Below are positions 1 to 8,592 of a stretch of DNA of 64,000 nucleotides, one piece after another. The notes under the pieces were generated by a model. The model did no database searches. It saw only the letters and a list, made by a program, of their open reading frames with translations, and was not told the DNA's origin. This stretch comes from Streptomyces filipinensis. Lineage in GTDB: Bacteria; Actinomycetota; Actinomycetes; Streptomycetales; Streptomycetaceae. Location of the stretch: contig NZ_BMTD01000002.1 in the NCBI RefSeq assembly GCF_014649495.1, positions 1 through 64,000 of the forward strand, written 5' to 3'. Numbering within the stretch: position 1 is the first letter of the stretch; the number at the start of each line of letters is the position of its first letter. A program made the position numbers and the translations under genes.

Positions 1-61
1 CCACCTGCCGGAACAGCACCCATAACTCGTCCGGCACCAACCGCTCAACCAGATCCGTCAT
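1..61 (-). CDS. IS5-type transposase, N-terminal fragment (cut by window edge)
   Basis: Reading leftwards from an ATG at 61, the sequence encodes MTDLVERLVPDELWVLFRQV and runs off the window. This opening is typical of the DUF4096-type N-terminus of IS5-group transposases in Streptomyces. The catalytic DDE part would lie to the left, so activity cannot be judged. The bases just upstream (about 80-113) probably include the insertion sequence terminus, because an unrelated IS110 relic starts immediately beyond them. Confidence 0.7.
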   Translation of the reverse strand, partial: MTDLVERLVPDELWVLFRQV

Positions 62-113
62 GCACGGTTCAACGAACGATCACGCCATAAGAAACGACGT
101 CTTAGGAGAGAGG

Positions 114-209
114 CTAGGTGACCGCGCGCCTGAGCTGCGGCCTGGCATCGAGCAGTGCGATGTCGTGGTGGTCGGTGGCCCAGCCGATACCGCAGAACAC
201 GCTGGTCAT
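114..209 (-). pseudogene. IS110-family transposase remnant, N-terminus only
   Basis: A 31-codon reading frame starts MTSVFCGIGWATDHHDIALL and then meets a stop. The pattern xVxxGIDWAxxHHDIALxD is the start of IS110-family DEDD transposases; here the first catalytic Asp appears as Gly (GIGW). Nothing of the remaining roughly 370 residues follows, and the IS5-type element begins directly after it. This looks like an IS110 copy destroyed by a later insertion. Confidence 0.6.
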
Positions 210-604
210 GGTGGTGCCCTTGGGGGGGCCGGTGATGTGAGGTCGTCGCCGTCGCGGGGTCGCGCGTCTCCCTAATGGCAGGGCTCAGGGCCCGTCATCC
301 GATTAGCCGTTCCTAATCCCAGCGGTCGCCAGGAGCCTCGGTCAGCTGCAGAACTGGGGCGTTCGCCGAGCGGCTAGAGGTGTTCCCTGGCGGCGGCTTG
401 GACCACGAGAGCCAACGATGCCGCTGTTTGTGTGCGAGCGGGGGTGGCGGGAAGGCATATGGGGCCGACTCTGTTTTGAGAGGTCAGGCCTCAGGAGCGG
501 CTACGGATCACCACATGCCGACCCGTCCAGGACGCTCGGCCATGAGAAACCGCCCAGCGTCTTACCTCGCCATTAGAGCTTTATGCGAGTCTGTCAAACT
601 AAAA
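210..604. other. gene-free stretch, no supported feature
   Basis: No reading frame here has convincing protein character. The region lies between transposon debris and the DUF1259 gene and is probably decayed mobile DNA. I see no clear promoter, repeat or RNA gene. Confidence 0.4.
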
Positions 605-1603
605 CTAGAGTCCCGCTGCAGGCATCGGCACAACGTTGGTGACGTCCACGGCCCGGCGAATGGCCGCGGCGAGCCTGACGGCATCGCCGACAGCCCAGTA
701 GTGGACGAAGAACAGGTGAGGTTCGTCGTTGAGGTGGTGGTGATGCACCTCGACGAGTTCGACCCCGCCGCGCCGCAAGGCCACGAGGACGGGCTGAACC
801 TCGTTGGCGATCATGACCAGATCACCGCTAACCGCGGCCGTTCCGCCACCGAGCGGCTGAAAGTTGACGGAGGTGGTGGCGCCCAGTCCCGGAGGCAAGG
901 CCAAATTGCCGTCGGCAATGGTCTCCCGGCGGACATAGGTGCACGTGTAGATCTCGTCGCTAGCAGCCCCCTTGACGCCCATGGCGGCATCGATCGAGGC
1001 AGTGTCCAGGTCGCCCGACGGCGAGAGGGGGATGGGTTCGGCAGGCGGGGTGCTGGTGCAGTCCAATGCCGCACGTAGACCGCGAGCAACGGCGACCGGA
1101 TCGTGGCCGTGAGCATGCAGGTGAACCCACCAGACATCCGGACTATGGGCCAGCAGGTGCTTATGGATGGCCGTCAGCATGATCCCCCGACCCTGCAGGA
1201 CGTCACAGAAATGCTGGAGTTCACGCTCGGTGACCACAAAGTCCCCTATCATGAGCGCACTGTGGTCTGCGTACCGGACGAAGGACACATGCGTGCCTAG
1301 GGCGAGGGCAGGCTTGATCAGGATGCCTTGGGAAAAGACAGTGAGGTCTCGGCGCGGAAAGGCCGTGTGGTACATGAACCGCCGCATGTCACCGGGGCGA
1401 CCAAGAGCCTTACCCACGTCCGCCCAGTCTGCCGGCTTGGTCATCACCGGTTCGACCAGATCGCGGCCTTTAGGTCCGAAGGACAGGGCGTGGGCCCGGG
1501 CTGGCACGCTGGTAAATGCCGGCGCAAGGGCTACCGCGGCCAGCACACCGCGCCGGGACGCGGTAAGTCGGGGGCTGGTGTCCTGCTCTCGCTCATCGTC
1601 CAT
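605..1603 (-). CDS. exported DUF1259 (LppY/LpqO-type) protein
   Basis: The 332-residue product opens with an export signal (residues about 17-40) in which RR precedes a hydrophobic stretch ending ARAHA, so Tat or Sec export is plausible. Two similar halves follow, each with a His-rich motif: HLHAHGHDPVAVARGL in the first and EVHHHHLNDEPHLFFVH in the second. This is the tandem DUF1259 layout of LppY/LpqO lipoproteins. The biochemical function of the family is unknown; the clustered His residues suggest metal binding (inference). GGAGG lies 8 nt upstream of the ATG and supports this start. The gene stands alone between transposon-rich stretches. Confidence 0.8.
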   Translation of the reverse strand: MDDEREQDTSPRLTASRRGVLAAVALAPAFTSVPARAHALSFGPKGRDLVEPVMTKPADWADVGKALGRPGDMRRFMYHTAFPRRDLTVFSQGILIKPALALGTHVSFVRYADHSALMIGDFVVTERELQHFCDVLQGRGIMLTAIHKHLLAHSPDVWWVHLHAHGHDPVAVARGLRAALDCTSTPPAEPIPLSPSGDLDTASIDAAMGVKGAASDEIYTCTYVRRETIADGNLALPPGLGATTSVNFQPLGGGTAAVSGDLVMIANEVQPVLVALRRGGVELVEVHHHHLNDEPHLFFVHYWAVGDAVRLAAAIRRAVDVTNVVPMPAAGL

Positions 1604-2360
1604 GCGCTACGCCTCCTGACGCGATGGAAGCACGGAAGAGCGCGTCGACCGCTGATCGGCACAGCTACATCCCACCAGTTGGGCTACCCAGCGGACGCCC
1701 CACCTCGCTCGTAAGCAGGGACCGTGGGCGGCCGGTCTGTGCTGTAGGGAAGTACAGCAACCACACCGACCGCGGTCGATCGACGCGAACCGCCGGCGAC
1801 CTCGTGACCAGCGTGCTTGGCCTCAGCGACCGTCGTGCCTGTAGTTCGCATCGAGGGTCTGTGGCGTGGTCCCCGGGCCGTGCCACTCTCGTGCCAGAAC
1901 GGACGGGGACTCACGGGGAACCGCAGTACGCCCCGGCACTCAGCGCCAGACACGCCCAAGACGGCATAGCCGCTGATCACCCGAGCATTGGCCCAACCTC
2001 GCTCCTCAAGCGGCAGTCGGCCGACTGCACCTGGTCTCGCCTTACGGCGATCTGGCTTGTGCAGCGGCTCACTGCCTCCAGCTTCCGAGGATGGCCCTTG
2101 GCCGACGTCGAGCGCCATGGGGAGCGTCCCAGGTGTCCGACTGTCCGGTTAGAGCGCTGACCTGCATAAATGGGTGAGACAGCGAGATTCGCCGGTGTCC
2201 CACCTGTCCGACCTGAGTATCGGCTGCAACACCCGGGGTGTGGCAGCCCCTCACGTCGTCGCCTCCCGCCCCCTCCCCTGCGCGTCGAATCCTGCCGGGG
2301 GCACTCGCCGAGGATCGGCAGGAATCAGGCGCTGACCAGGGCGGATGCCGACAGAAGAGG
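1604..2360. other. gene-free stretch of about 750 bp
   Basis: Only short frames without recognisable motifs or good ribosome sites occur between the DUF1259 gene and the first insertion sequence remnant. Base composition stays high-GC but codon bias is absent. It is best read as decayed accessory DNA. Confidence 0.4.
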
Positions 2361-2690
2361 GCGGAAGTCAGTCTCACTGAGCCTTTTCAGCGTTGCCTCC
2401 CCCGGGGCGAGGACAGCCGTGGCGATTGACGACATTCGATTCGGGCTGCGCCGGGCCCTGCGGAACTCGCCATCAGTCGTGCGACGCCGCGCTCGACCGG
2501 CGTGGCTTGTGCCGCGGACAGCGCGCGGTTGTGGGTTCGCTTGTTCCGGTGAGATCACGGCCCGGCGGGCGTCTGAGGGGGCCGTCACCAGACTGGCGCC
2601 AAGGTAGGCACGGTCGACAAGGGCCGGGACTCCTGGCACTCGCAGATCCGGTGTCCGGTGGGCACGCGCGGTCAGGTCGTGGCCGCGGCC
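2361..2690 (-). mobile_element. eroded IS5-type element: 3' end of transposase plus one terminal repeat
   Basis: Read on the minus strand, this encodes a degraded C-terminal third of the same transposase type found at 3933-4733: DRAYLGA against DRAYQGTG, and RRSPNRMSSIATAVLAPGEATLKR against [24 protein letters not shown]. The bases at about 2361-2394 (GGGCGGAAGTCAG, then CACTGAGCCTTTTCAG) match, in inverted orientation, the outer end of the intact element near 4849-4877. The N-terminal two thirds and several motifs are missing, so this copy is dead. Confidence 0.65.
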
Positions 2691-2703
2691 GAGACGCCCT
2701 CCT

Positions 2704-3873
2704 TCAGGGCAGAAGGCCGTGAAGCACTCCGCCCCAGGCGTCCATGGCCCGGCGCAGTTCCTCGCCGCTGGCTGCCGCAACTGTCAAGGACGAGAGTACC
2801 GATCTGATGATTCCACGGTTTCGTTGTCCAGAAGGAGTCTGCGCGGCCTCGGCGAGATACCCGACATTGTCGAGCAGGTCCCGCCGCTCGTCTTCGTCCA
2901 GGCCGGCCTGGTGCAGCACGGCCTGCTCCAACTCCTTCAAAGCCTCGGCCACATCTGGGCTGCCGTGCTGAACGACACCCGCGATCGTGGAGTCGATGTT
3001 CGCAATCTGTGCGGCGAACTGACCGCCGTAGAAGGTCCCCCCGCTGAAGGACAACGAGATGCGGGGTTCGGGCACTGATTGCCCCGACGCCTCGGCATAG
3101 TCCGGCATGCGCTGTTGCACCTCTTCCAAGTAGGCAAGCCCAAGAGCCAGATAGGCCCGGCTCAAGACCACCGGATCCGTGACGACCGGACTCTCACAGG
3201 CTCCCAGGCCCCGGGTCAGATCCATAAAGCCGAGTAGATAAGGGATGGCGGTCGACTCCAACACCTTCGCGCGCCAGGACTGCACGGTCGTCTCCCCGAC
3301 CCCACCAACGGTCAGCCGCTCCTCCAGTGCCCGACCTGTGTTGATGTGGTCGGCGAGATCTTCAGCGACAAGCCGGGCGAGCGTTCCCTCGAGCAGCTGC
3401 CCGTACCGGGGCGGGTGGAACTCATCTGGGATGTCGAGCGCCGACCCGACTATCCGTGCTCCCCGGCAGTTCTCCGCTATCTGCTCGGCCAGGAGATAGA
3501 CGTCCTCGATGGCTCTCGCGGCGTCGGCGTCTCCCTGCCGGAAGCGTTCAAGGTCCCGCGCCTCGTAGTGAAGGTCCACTTCGGAGCTGCCGAGGCTGCC
3601 GTACTCGTGGCCGGAGACCGCGATCATGTAACGCAGCCCTCCCGGCAGTCCTCGGTTGGCAGATGCCCATCTGCTTGCATCGGCGAGCGCGCGGAGAGCT
3701 TCGGGTTTTGCGCGTCCCGTGAAGAGGGTGGTGGCTGAACCGTGCCGCCACGGGCGGAGGGCTGCCGCGACGGCCTGAGCCTTACGGCCGCGCTCGGCCA
3801 GCATCTGTCGCAGTCGTGCCCGAACGTCCTCGTCCTGGGACCGGATGATGCGCCTGGCCGTCTCCCCGTCCAT
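2704..3873 (-). CDS. unrecognised protein between two insertion sequence copies
   Basis: I do not recognise this protein. It is about 389 residues if it starts at MDGETARRI; an upstream extension to 3939 is possible, but it has no better ribosome site and would overlap the transposase stop. The N-terminal part is charged and Arg-rich. A middle segment, ISLSFSGGTFYGGQFAAQI, is Gly-rich, and the C-terminal about 110 residues (DEDERRDLLDNVGYLAEAAQ onward) look helical. There is no signal peptide and no membrane segment. It is flanked by an intact and a degenerate copy of the same insertion sequence type in the same orientation, so it is probably acquired cargo. Coding bias is good, which suggests an intact gene. 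Confidence 0.55.
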   Translation of the reverse strand: MDGETARRIIRSQDEDVRARLRQMLAERGRKAQAVAAALRPWRHGSATTLFTGRAKPEALRALADASRWASANRGLPGGLRYMIAVSGHEYGSLGSSEVDLHYEARDLERFRQGDADAARAIEDVYLLAEQIAENCRGARIVGSALDIPDEFHPPRYGQLLEGTLARLVAEDLADHINTGRALEERLTVGGVGETTVQSWRAKVLESTAIPYLLGFMDLTRGLGACESPVVTDPVVLSRAYLALGLAYLEEVQQRMPDYAEASGQSVPEPRISLSFSGGTFYGGQFAAQIANIDSTIAGVVQHGSPDVAEALKELEQAVLHQAGLDEDERRDLLDNVGYLAEAAQTPSGQRNRGIIRSVLSSLTVAAASGEELRRAMDAWGGVLHGLLP

Positions 3874-3932
3874 GCCCTCATCGTCTGCTGCACGAGCCGT
3901 AGTTGACAAGGAAATCGAGATTCTCGCCTGCA

Positions 3933-4733
3933 TCAGCAACCGCGAGAGATGGTTTCCCGTCGACTGGAGTAGTCACTGGTCTTCCAGCGTTGCCTCTCCA
4001 GGGTGAGGACGGCCTTGGTGATGACGGTCATGCGGTTGGGGCTGATGCGGGATCGTCGGGAGATCTGCCAGGACTTCAGCTGTGCCATGCCGCGTTGGGC
4101 GGGGGCTCGGGCCTGGGCGAGGGCACGGTTGACGGTGCGCTGGGTGGGGTTGAGTTCCCCGCCCGGTGACCGTCTCTGCCCGGTGGTGACGTGCGGGCCG
4201 GTGCCCTGGTAGGCGCGGTCGGCCAGGATCGGGACGCCCTGCCGCTCGCAGATCCGGACGATGTGGTGGGTGCGGGCTGCGGTCAGGTCGTGGGTGCAGC
4301 CCGGCAGCGCGGGTGAGATCCACAGCACCGTGCCAGCGGGATCGGTGACGACCTGGACAGCCACGCCGTGGCGGCGGTGCTTGGCGGAGTAGTCGGCGCG
4401 GCTGTCGCCGACGCGGTCGCATTCGGCGAGGGTGCCGTCGAGGAGAACGAAGTCCGGGCCGCTTTCCCGCAAGGCTTTCAGCAGGCCAGGTGCGCGGTCG
4501 GCGAGCAGGCCGACGACGGCCGTGACGTAGGCGTGGGCGGTACCGACCGATATCCCAAAGCCGGCCGCGATCCGCGCCAGGGTGTCGTGCGTACGCAGGT
4601 ACACCAGCGCCACCAGCGCGCGCTGGTGCGGCGGGAGTTTGCGCCGACGGTCACCCTCACGAGTGACGATGAGCATCGTGACCTGCTCGACCAGGGCGTG
4701 GGGCAGGTCGAGTGCGGCAGGATAGGGAACCAA
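3933..4733 (-). CDS. IS5-family transposase (DDE_Tnp_4 type)
   Basis: A 266-residue transposase. The N-terminal helix-turn-helix (about 25-80) contains [17 protein letters not shown] and [17 protein letters not shown] nuclease fold follows, with [10 protein letters not shown], the loop [14 protein letters not shown] and [11 protein letters not shown] carrying the expected acidic residues. The C-terminal [22 protein letters not shown] is conserved. The last residues (about 250 on) run through the inverted repeat. The stop overlaps the possible extended start of the neighbouring cargo gene. Catalytic motifs look intact, so the copy could be active. Confidence 0.88.
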   Translation of the reverse strand: MVPYPAALDLPHALVEQVTMLIVTREGDRRRKLPPHQRALVALVYLRTHDTLARIAAGFGISVGTAHAYVTAVVGLLADRAPGLLKALRESGPDFVLLDGTLAECDRVGDSRADYSAKHRRHGVAVQVVTDPAGTVLWISPALPGCTHDLTAARTHHIVRICERQGVPILADRAYQGTGPHVTTGQRRSPGGELNPTQRTVNRALAQARAPAQRGMAQLKSWQISRRSRISPNRMTVITKAVLTLERQRWKTSDYSSRRETISRGC

Positions 4734-4877
4734 CGAGGCTCCTGTGCCGGTGGGTTGAGATGCCGAACACCTCCCTCAACGGCACGGGAGCCTCGTGCGT
4801 TGCGGGACCCCGGCTCGCCGTGTTGAGGTCACCCGATCGGTGGGCGCACTGAAAAGGCTCACTGACTCCCGCCCTTT
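3956..4877 (-). mobile_element. IS5-type insertion sequence, apparently complete
   Basis: The element spans the transposase plus short ends. The right end (4849-4877, CACTGAAAAGGCTCACTGAC) and the left end (about 3960-3985, AGTAGTCACTGGTCTTCCAG) are imperfect inverted repeats of each other. Exact boundaries and a target duplication could not be fixed by eye. The degenerate relative at 2361-2690 shares the same end sequence. Confidence 0.6.
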
Positions 4878-5290
4878 CTCGTTATCTCTCACGGTCCGCG
4901 ACACAGCCCCGACACACTCTTCGGCAAGCAGGCGCCCCGAGAGGGCCTGAGGGAGTCGCCTGCACCTGTGGAGCCCCACCCTCAGCGCAAGGCATGGCGG
5001 GCTCACAGTGGACCAAAGTTTTCAGGGGTCATCACGCGTGGATGACCACCCTGCTTGATCAAGCTCTTCACGGAGGCGCCCGATGCACCATCGCCGGGGG
5101 TGGTGGGGCCGGTCCGCGCTCCTGCCTTCGTCCCGCTCCAGCCTGGCCAGCGCACGTGCCGCCGCACAGCATTCGGCCGCCTGATGTCAGGGAAGGGGTA
5201 CTTCGTGGCCGGGGGTGTCGGCAGGGGCGGTACCGGCAACGGGCAGAAGTGCGGCCGGCAGCGGCCGCACCCCGCCGAGCGATTTTCCCA
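4878..5290. other. gene-free stretch beyond the insertion sequence
   Basis: About 410 bp with no supported reading frame. It lies downstream of the secreted repeat protein gene and beyond the outer end of the insertion sequence. No clear terminator hairpin was identified. Confidence 0.35.
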
Positions 5291-5926
5291 CTAATCAATC
5301 CTGACGCAGTAGACGAACGGGACGCTGGCCGTGCTTCGACCCGACGTCAGATCGACTGCGCGAAGACGTGCGTTCGGGTTGCCGGGAGCGCACCGTCCGG
5401 GAAAGCCGGGGACGAATCCGAAGCTCCCGCCGGCGTGTCCGGAGTACCTGGCGGCCGTGACCGTCCAGGACCTGTTGACCGCGCCGGAGACCACGATGCG
5501 GACCCGGCTGTCTATGTTGAAGTGGTCGCCGCTGACCTTGAGGGTGCCGCTGTTCGTATTGATCCACAGCCGCACCGCCAACCGTCGATCATCGGCCTGA
5601 CTGTTGTCGTATCGCGCCTGCGCGCGGGTCTGCGGGGTGACGCAGGTGAGGTCGTCAGAGCCCCATGCCTCACGCCAGACATAGCCCTGCTTGCAGTAGC
5701 CGTTCGCGAGAGTCCTGTCAGGGGCCAGAGCGTTGTCGTTGGCGGTGTCCGTACGCGTCTGCGGTGTGACGCACACGAGATCGTTGGCACGCGCGGCCCT
5801 CCAGACATATCCCTGTCTGCAGGTGTTGGGCCCATAGTCCTGAGCGTTGGCGGCCGACGGTGCAATTAGCCCGCCACCGATCCCGGCGACAACCACCATC
5901 GCCGGGGCTGTAAATCGCCTGAACAT
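5291..5926 (-). CDS. secreted protein with two Cys-x-QGYVWR repeats
   Basis: A 211-residue exported protein starting MFRRFTAPAMV. GGAGGT lies 6 nt upstream of this ATG, whereas the ATG two codons earlier directly abuts it, so the later start is preferred. The signal peptide ends near SAANA (about residue 29). Two repeats of about 40 residues follow, each with a Cys, QGYVWR, a second Cys in VCVTPQTR or TCVTPQTR, and a DN..A.DR tail. The C-terminal half contains further Cys residues (GRCAPG, VYCVRID) suited to a disulphide-bonded extracellular fold. The repeat occurs in many actinobacterial secreted proteins of unknown role. Confidence 0.75.
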   Translation of the reverse strand: MFRRFTAPAMVVVAGIGGGLIAPSAANAQDYGPNTCRQGYVWRAARANDLVCVTPQTRTDTANDNALAPDRTLANGYCKQGYVWREAWGSDDLTCVTPQTRAQARYDNSQADDRRLAVRLWINTNSGTLKVSGDHFNIDSRVRIVVSGAVNRSWTVTAARYSGHAGGSFGFVPGFPGRCAPGNPNARLRAVDLTSGRSTASVPFVYCVRID

Positions 5927-6297
5927 AGTCATACCTCCACAGTTCCGAGGTCGCTACGGTTCCCTCGTCCGCTTCGCCAGCGAATCGTCAAACCCTGCGG
6001 GTGGAAGCCCGGTCCGGCCACACCGTGCGACATCCCCCTCAGCTTCACCTTGTCCGCCGTCAGACGGGCCCGCACCGCCCGGCGAGTCGCATCACCGGGA
6101 CCATTCCGGCCTCCGCGATCGGGTTCGTGTCATCGAACGCAGCGGCATGGGTGCATCTCGCGGATGCACTCCGATTCTGTGGAAATGGAACCCTGGGAAG
6201 TCCCATCGTCGCAGCTCGGAGGGCATCCGCGTCTTCATGTCCCGCCCTGTACGGCTATTGCCCGGTGGACCGAAGTGACGCCGAAACTACTTGGGCG
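5927..6297. other. intergenic region between two secreted-protein genes
   Basis: About 370 bp upstream of the repeat-protein gene; it should contain that gene's promoter. I see no confident -10/-35 pair, repeat or coding frame. Confidence 0.35.
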
Positions 6298-6780
6298 TCA
6301 TCGCGTGTTGAGGTAGAGCTGCGGCGACCAGTTGGTGCATCGCGATTGCTGGAAGATTCCACCGCGGTTGCATGCCTGGACCATGAAGTTGTAGTCGCCC
6401 CAAGCAGCGGAGATCGTCCACACCTGTCGCGCACCCGGGCCCAGTTCGGTCTGGCGCCAGCTGCCCCCCGGTGGTGCCCAACGGACGTTGTAATGTGTGG
6501 TGTTGGTGGTGTACCCACCGTAGTAGATCCTGGCGACCCTGCCGCATGAGGAGTACCGCGCCCCGATGTAGGGAGTGTTGTCCCACTTGTACCGGACCGG
6601 ATCCTCGCCGGTGCTTCTGCCGCCATCGGGCGGGTAGCCGTCGGTCTCGTAGCACGCCTGCTTGGTCACGTCGACGGCCGTCGCGGATGCGGCACCGGCA
6701 TTGGGGGCCGTCGTCATGCCGATGGCAACGGCGCAAGAGAAGACCACGGGCACCGTTCTGCGCAACATCAGCGTGGTCAT
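6298..6780 (-). CDS. small secreted protein of unknown function
   Basis: The 160-residue product starting MTTLMLRRTVPVV has a clear signal peptide ending near NAGAA (about residue 28). The mature part contains four Cys residues in ACYETDG, YSSCGR, QACNRGG and QSRCTNW, plus many aromatic residues, as expected of a compact secreted domain. A longer frame begins 30 codons upstream, but the signal peptide and the GGTGGGAAG just before this ATG argue for the later start. Function not recognised. Confidence 0.7.
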   Translation of the reverse strand: MTTLMLRRTVPVVFSCAVAIGMTTAPNAGAASATAVDVTKQACYETDGYPPDGGRSTGEDPVRYKWDNTPYIGARYSSCGRVARIYYGGYTTNTTHYNVRWAPPGGSWRQTELGPGARQVWTISAAWGDYNFMVQACNRGGIFQQSRCTNWSPQLYLNTR

Positions 6781-7261
6781 TCTTCCCACCGTCCTTCCTG
6801 TGATGGGAACCCACTTGCGGTTGTGCGGGAGCACCTGTGACGGAGCAGTCCCGTGCGCCGGGCATGACACGACCGCAGCGGGCGCCTGAGTGCTTGATCA
6901 CCCCGGACCGGGCCCTGCTTGTACGGGCCTCGGTCCCCTCCCTTCTCCTCAGCCTAGTTCTGATGCGCCGCTGCCGCTTGTCGACACGAAGGTGGGGAAC
7001 CGCGGACGGGGGCGACCAGGAGTTCTGACCCCACCCCGCCGCAGGACTGCGCGACAACTGCCGCCAGAAGTTGCAAGCTTTCGCCAGAAGGCGATCATCG
7101 CAAGGTCGCTGTTCACCGAGCTGGGACCTGGGATTCGCCCGTGGACCGCCCGGCCGGCGCCCGTGGACCGGCAACGGTGCCCCCGCGGGTAGTCATGGTT
7201 CCCCGGTGTGGCGAGCAGCAAGGTCGCAGGCCTCCGCCTGTCTTGTCGGAGGCTCGCTTCA
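6781..7261. other. gene-free stretch
   Basis: About 480 bp with no supported coding frame between the small secreted protein gene and the repeat-rich attachment relic. It probably belongs to decayed mobile DNA. Confidence 0.35.
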
Positions 7262-7380
7262 TGCATGGATCATCGGGTCATGCGCGGATCATCGGGCGTC
7301 CGCCGTCCGACACACCTCCGACACACTCCGTGTCGTGGACGCCTCCGACACGCTCCGCCGCAGGTCAGAGGAGTGTGAGG
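7262..7380. repeat. short direct repeats next to the tRNA relic
   Basis: Two near-identical units, GCATGGATCATCGGGTC and GCGCGGATCATCGGGCG, lie within 40 bp. They are followed by three copies of CTCCGACAC(A/G)C within about 60 bp. Clustered short repeats beside a tRNA 3' end resemble arm-type integrase sites of integrating plasmids. That role is inferred from context only. Confidence 0.4.
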
Positions 7381-7413
7381 GGTGATCTCCGCATTCACTC
7401 CGCAGCCGTGTGC

Positions 7414-7496
7414 GAAGGTTCGAATCCTGCTGGGTGCACCCAGCAGGAGGTGTCCAAAGACCTCGTCACCAGCGGAATCGCTGAGGCCGGGGTCTT
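7414..7496 (+). other. tRNA 3'-end relic with downstream hairpin (candidate old attachment site)
   Basis: Positions 7414-7440 read GAAGGTTCGAATCCTGCTGG then GTGCACC. This is a T-loop (GGTTCGAATCC) plus the 3' strand of an acceptor stem. The 5' half of a tRNA (acceptor, D arm, anticodon) is absent and one T-stem pair is broken, so this is not a functional tRNA. A hairpin with stem AAGACC/GGTCTT (7457-7462 with 7491-7496) follows, as behind many Streptomyces tRNA genes. The acceptor strand would pair with a tRNA starting GCACCC, perhaps tRNA-Arg (weak guess). Confidence 0.5.
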
Positions 7497-7690
7497 CGCG
7501 TTTGTGCAGGCGTATGCCGCCCGAAGCGGCCGTGTCTCGGGGTCGGTGGACGAGGCGTGGACGGGATCTTGGAGCATCGCCGCAGGTCGCGGCCCCCTTC
7601 CGGCGCTCGGCTCAACTCGTCTCGAAGACAGGGCAACTGGCGCGACTCCAGCCGTGGAGTCCGCGGCACCCGACTGCTTGGATCGCTGGC

Positions 7691-8315
7691 GTGACGGACT
7701 GGTCCCAGCTCCACCACGCCTACGGCACGGCAGAAGACATTCCGAGCCTGCTCGGCGCAGTGAGCAGGGCCCCCAAGGATTCAGGCTGGACCGCGCTTTG
7801 GCCGGCTGTGCCATCACGGCACCGTCTACCCAGCAAGCTACGCAGCCTTGCCGGCTCTGCGAGACCTGGCACGCCAGTGGTCGCCCGCGGACAGACAGAT
7901 GCCACTCGTGCCGGCCGGCGCCATCACGGCCAGCACTGATCAGCCGTAGGGCGATCGAGATCACCACGTGGCCTACGCCTCGCTCCGGGCCTCCATCGAC
8001 GCCTACTCGGCGCCCCAGGCCGACAGAGGGGTCGCGGGCGCACTCCGCACGATATCGCCGGCGCTCGATCCGGACGCATCCGACGAGGCGTGGGGATGGC
8101 TGTACAACGGTCGCATCGAGACGAGGAGAGCTCTCCTGCGCGCCGAGCCGTGCACTGTGTCAGTCACCCAGGCCAGCACTCGTATCACCTGGACGATTCG
8201 ACCAGTGCTCTTCGTGCCGCTCGCCCACCGACGAGGCGTCGAGCTGCCAGCCCGCGCACACGACTTCACGACCGGCAAAGGACGCGGATCACGTCCTCGC
8301 TCAGGTGGACGGTGA
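7691..8315 (+). pseudogene. frameshifted hypothetical protein gene
   Basis: From a GTG at 7691 the frame reads VTDWSQLHHAYGTAEDIPSL, the start of a conserved Streptomyces hypothetical family. Near 7795 the homologous reading moves to another frame (LCHHGTVYPASYAALPALRD, then RQWSPADRQMPLVPAGAI). It meets a stop near 7947 and continues as MAYASLRASIDAYSAP. At least one frameshift and one stop therefore break the gene. The family has no known function. Confidence 0.6.
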
Positions 8316-8592
8316 CGCCCTGGTGGCATAGCCACGGCCGAGCTGGATGAGCTGTTCGGCTCCCATGAAGCCGCCGACGCTGCCGACGGGCCGCTCGACG
8401 ATCTTCTCGGCGGGCGGGGCAACTGCGGTGGCAGGCCGGCCGGACGGCCACCTTGTGGCCGCGCACAGCAGGGATGCCGTGGTCGCCCTGCCACGAACGG
8501 AGTTCACCGAACCGTTGGAACGTGTTTGTGTCAACTGATAGATCGACTGCCTAACGTGCGTTGGCTACTCCCGCCGTGGAAGGACACCGCAC

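Noticed and set aside
7414..7440. Possible functional tRNA gene
   Set aside because: Only the T arm and the acceptor 3' strand exist; no D arm, anticodon arm or matching 5' acceptor strand upstream.
7141..8331. Open frame of about 396 codons across the tRNA relic and the broken hypothetical gene
   Set aside because: It crosses a tRNA-like sequence and runs out of frame with the recognisable protein fragments, so it is accidental.
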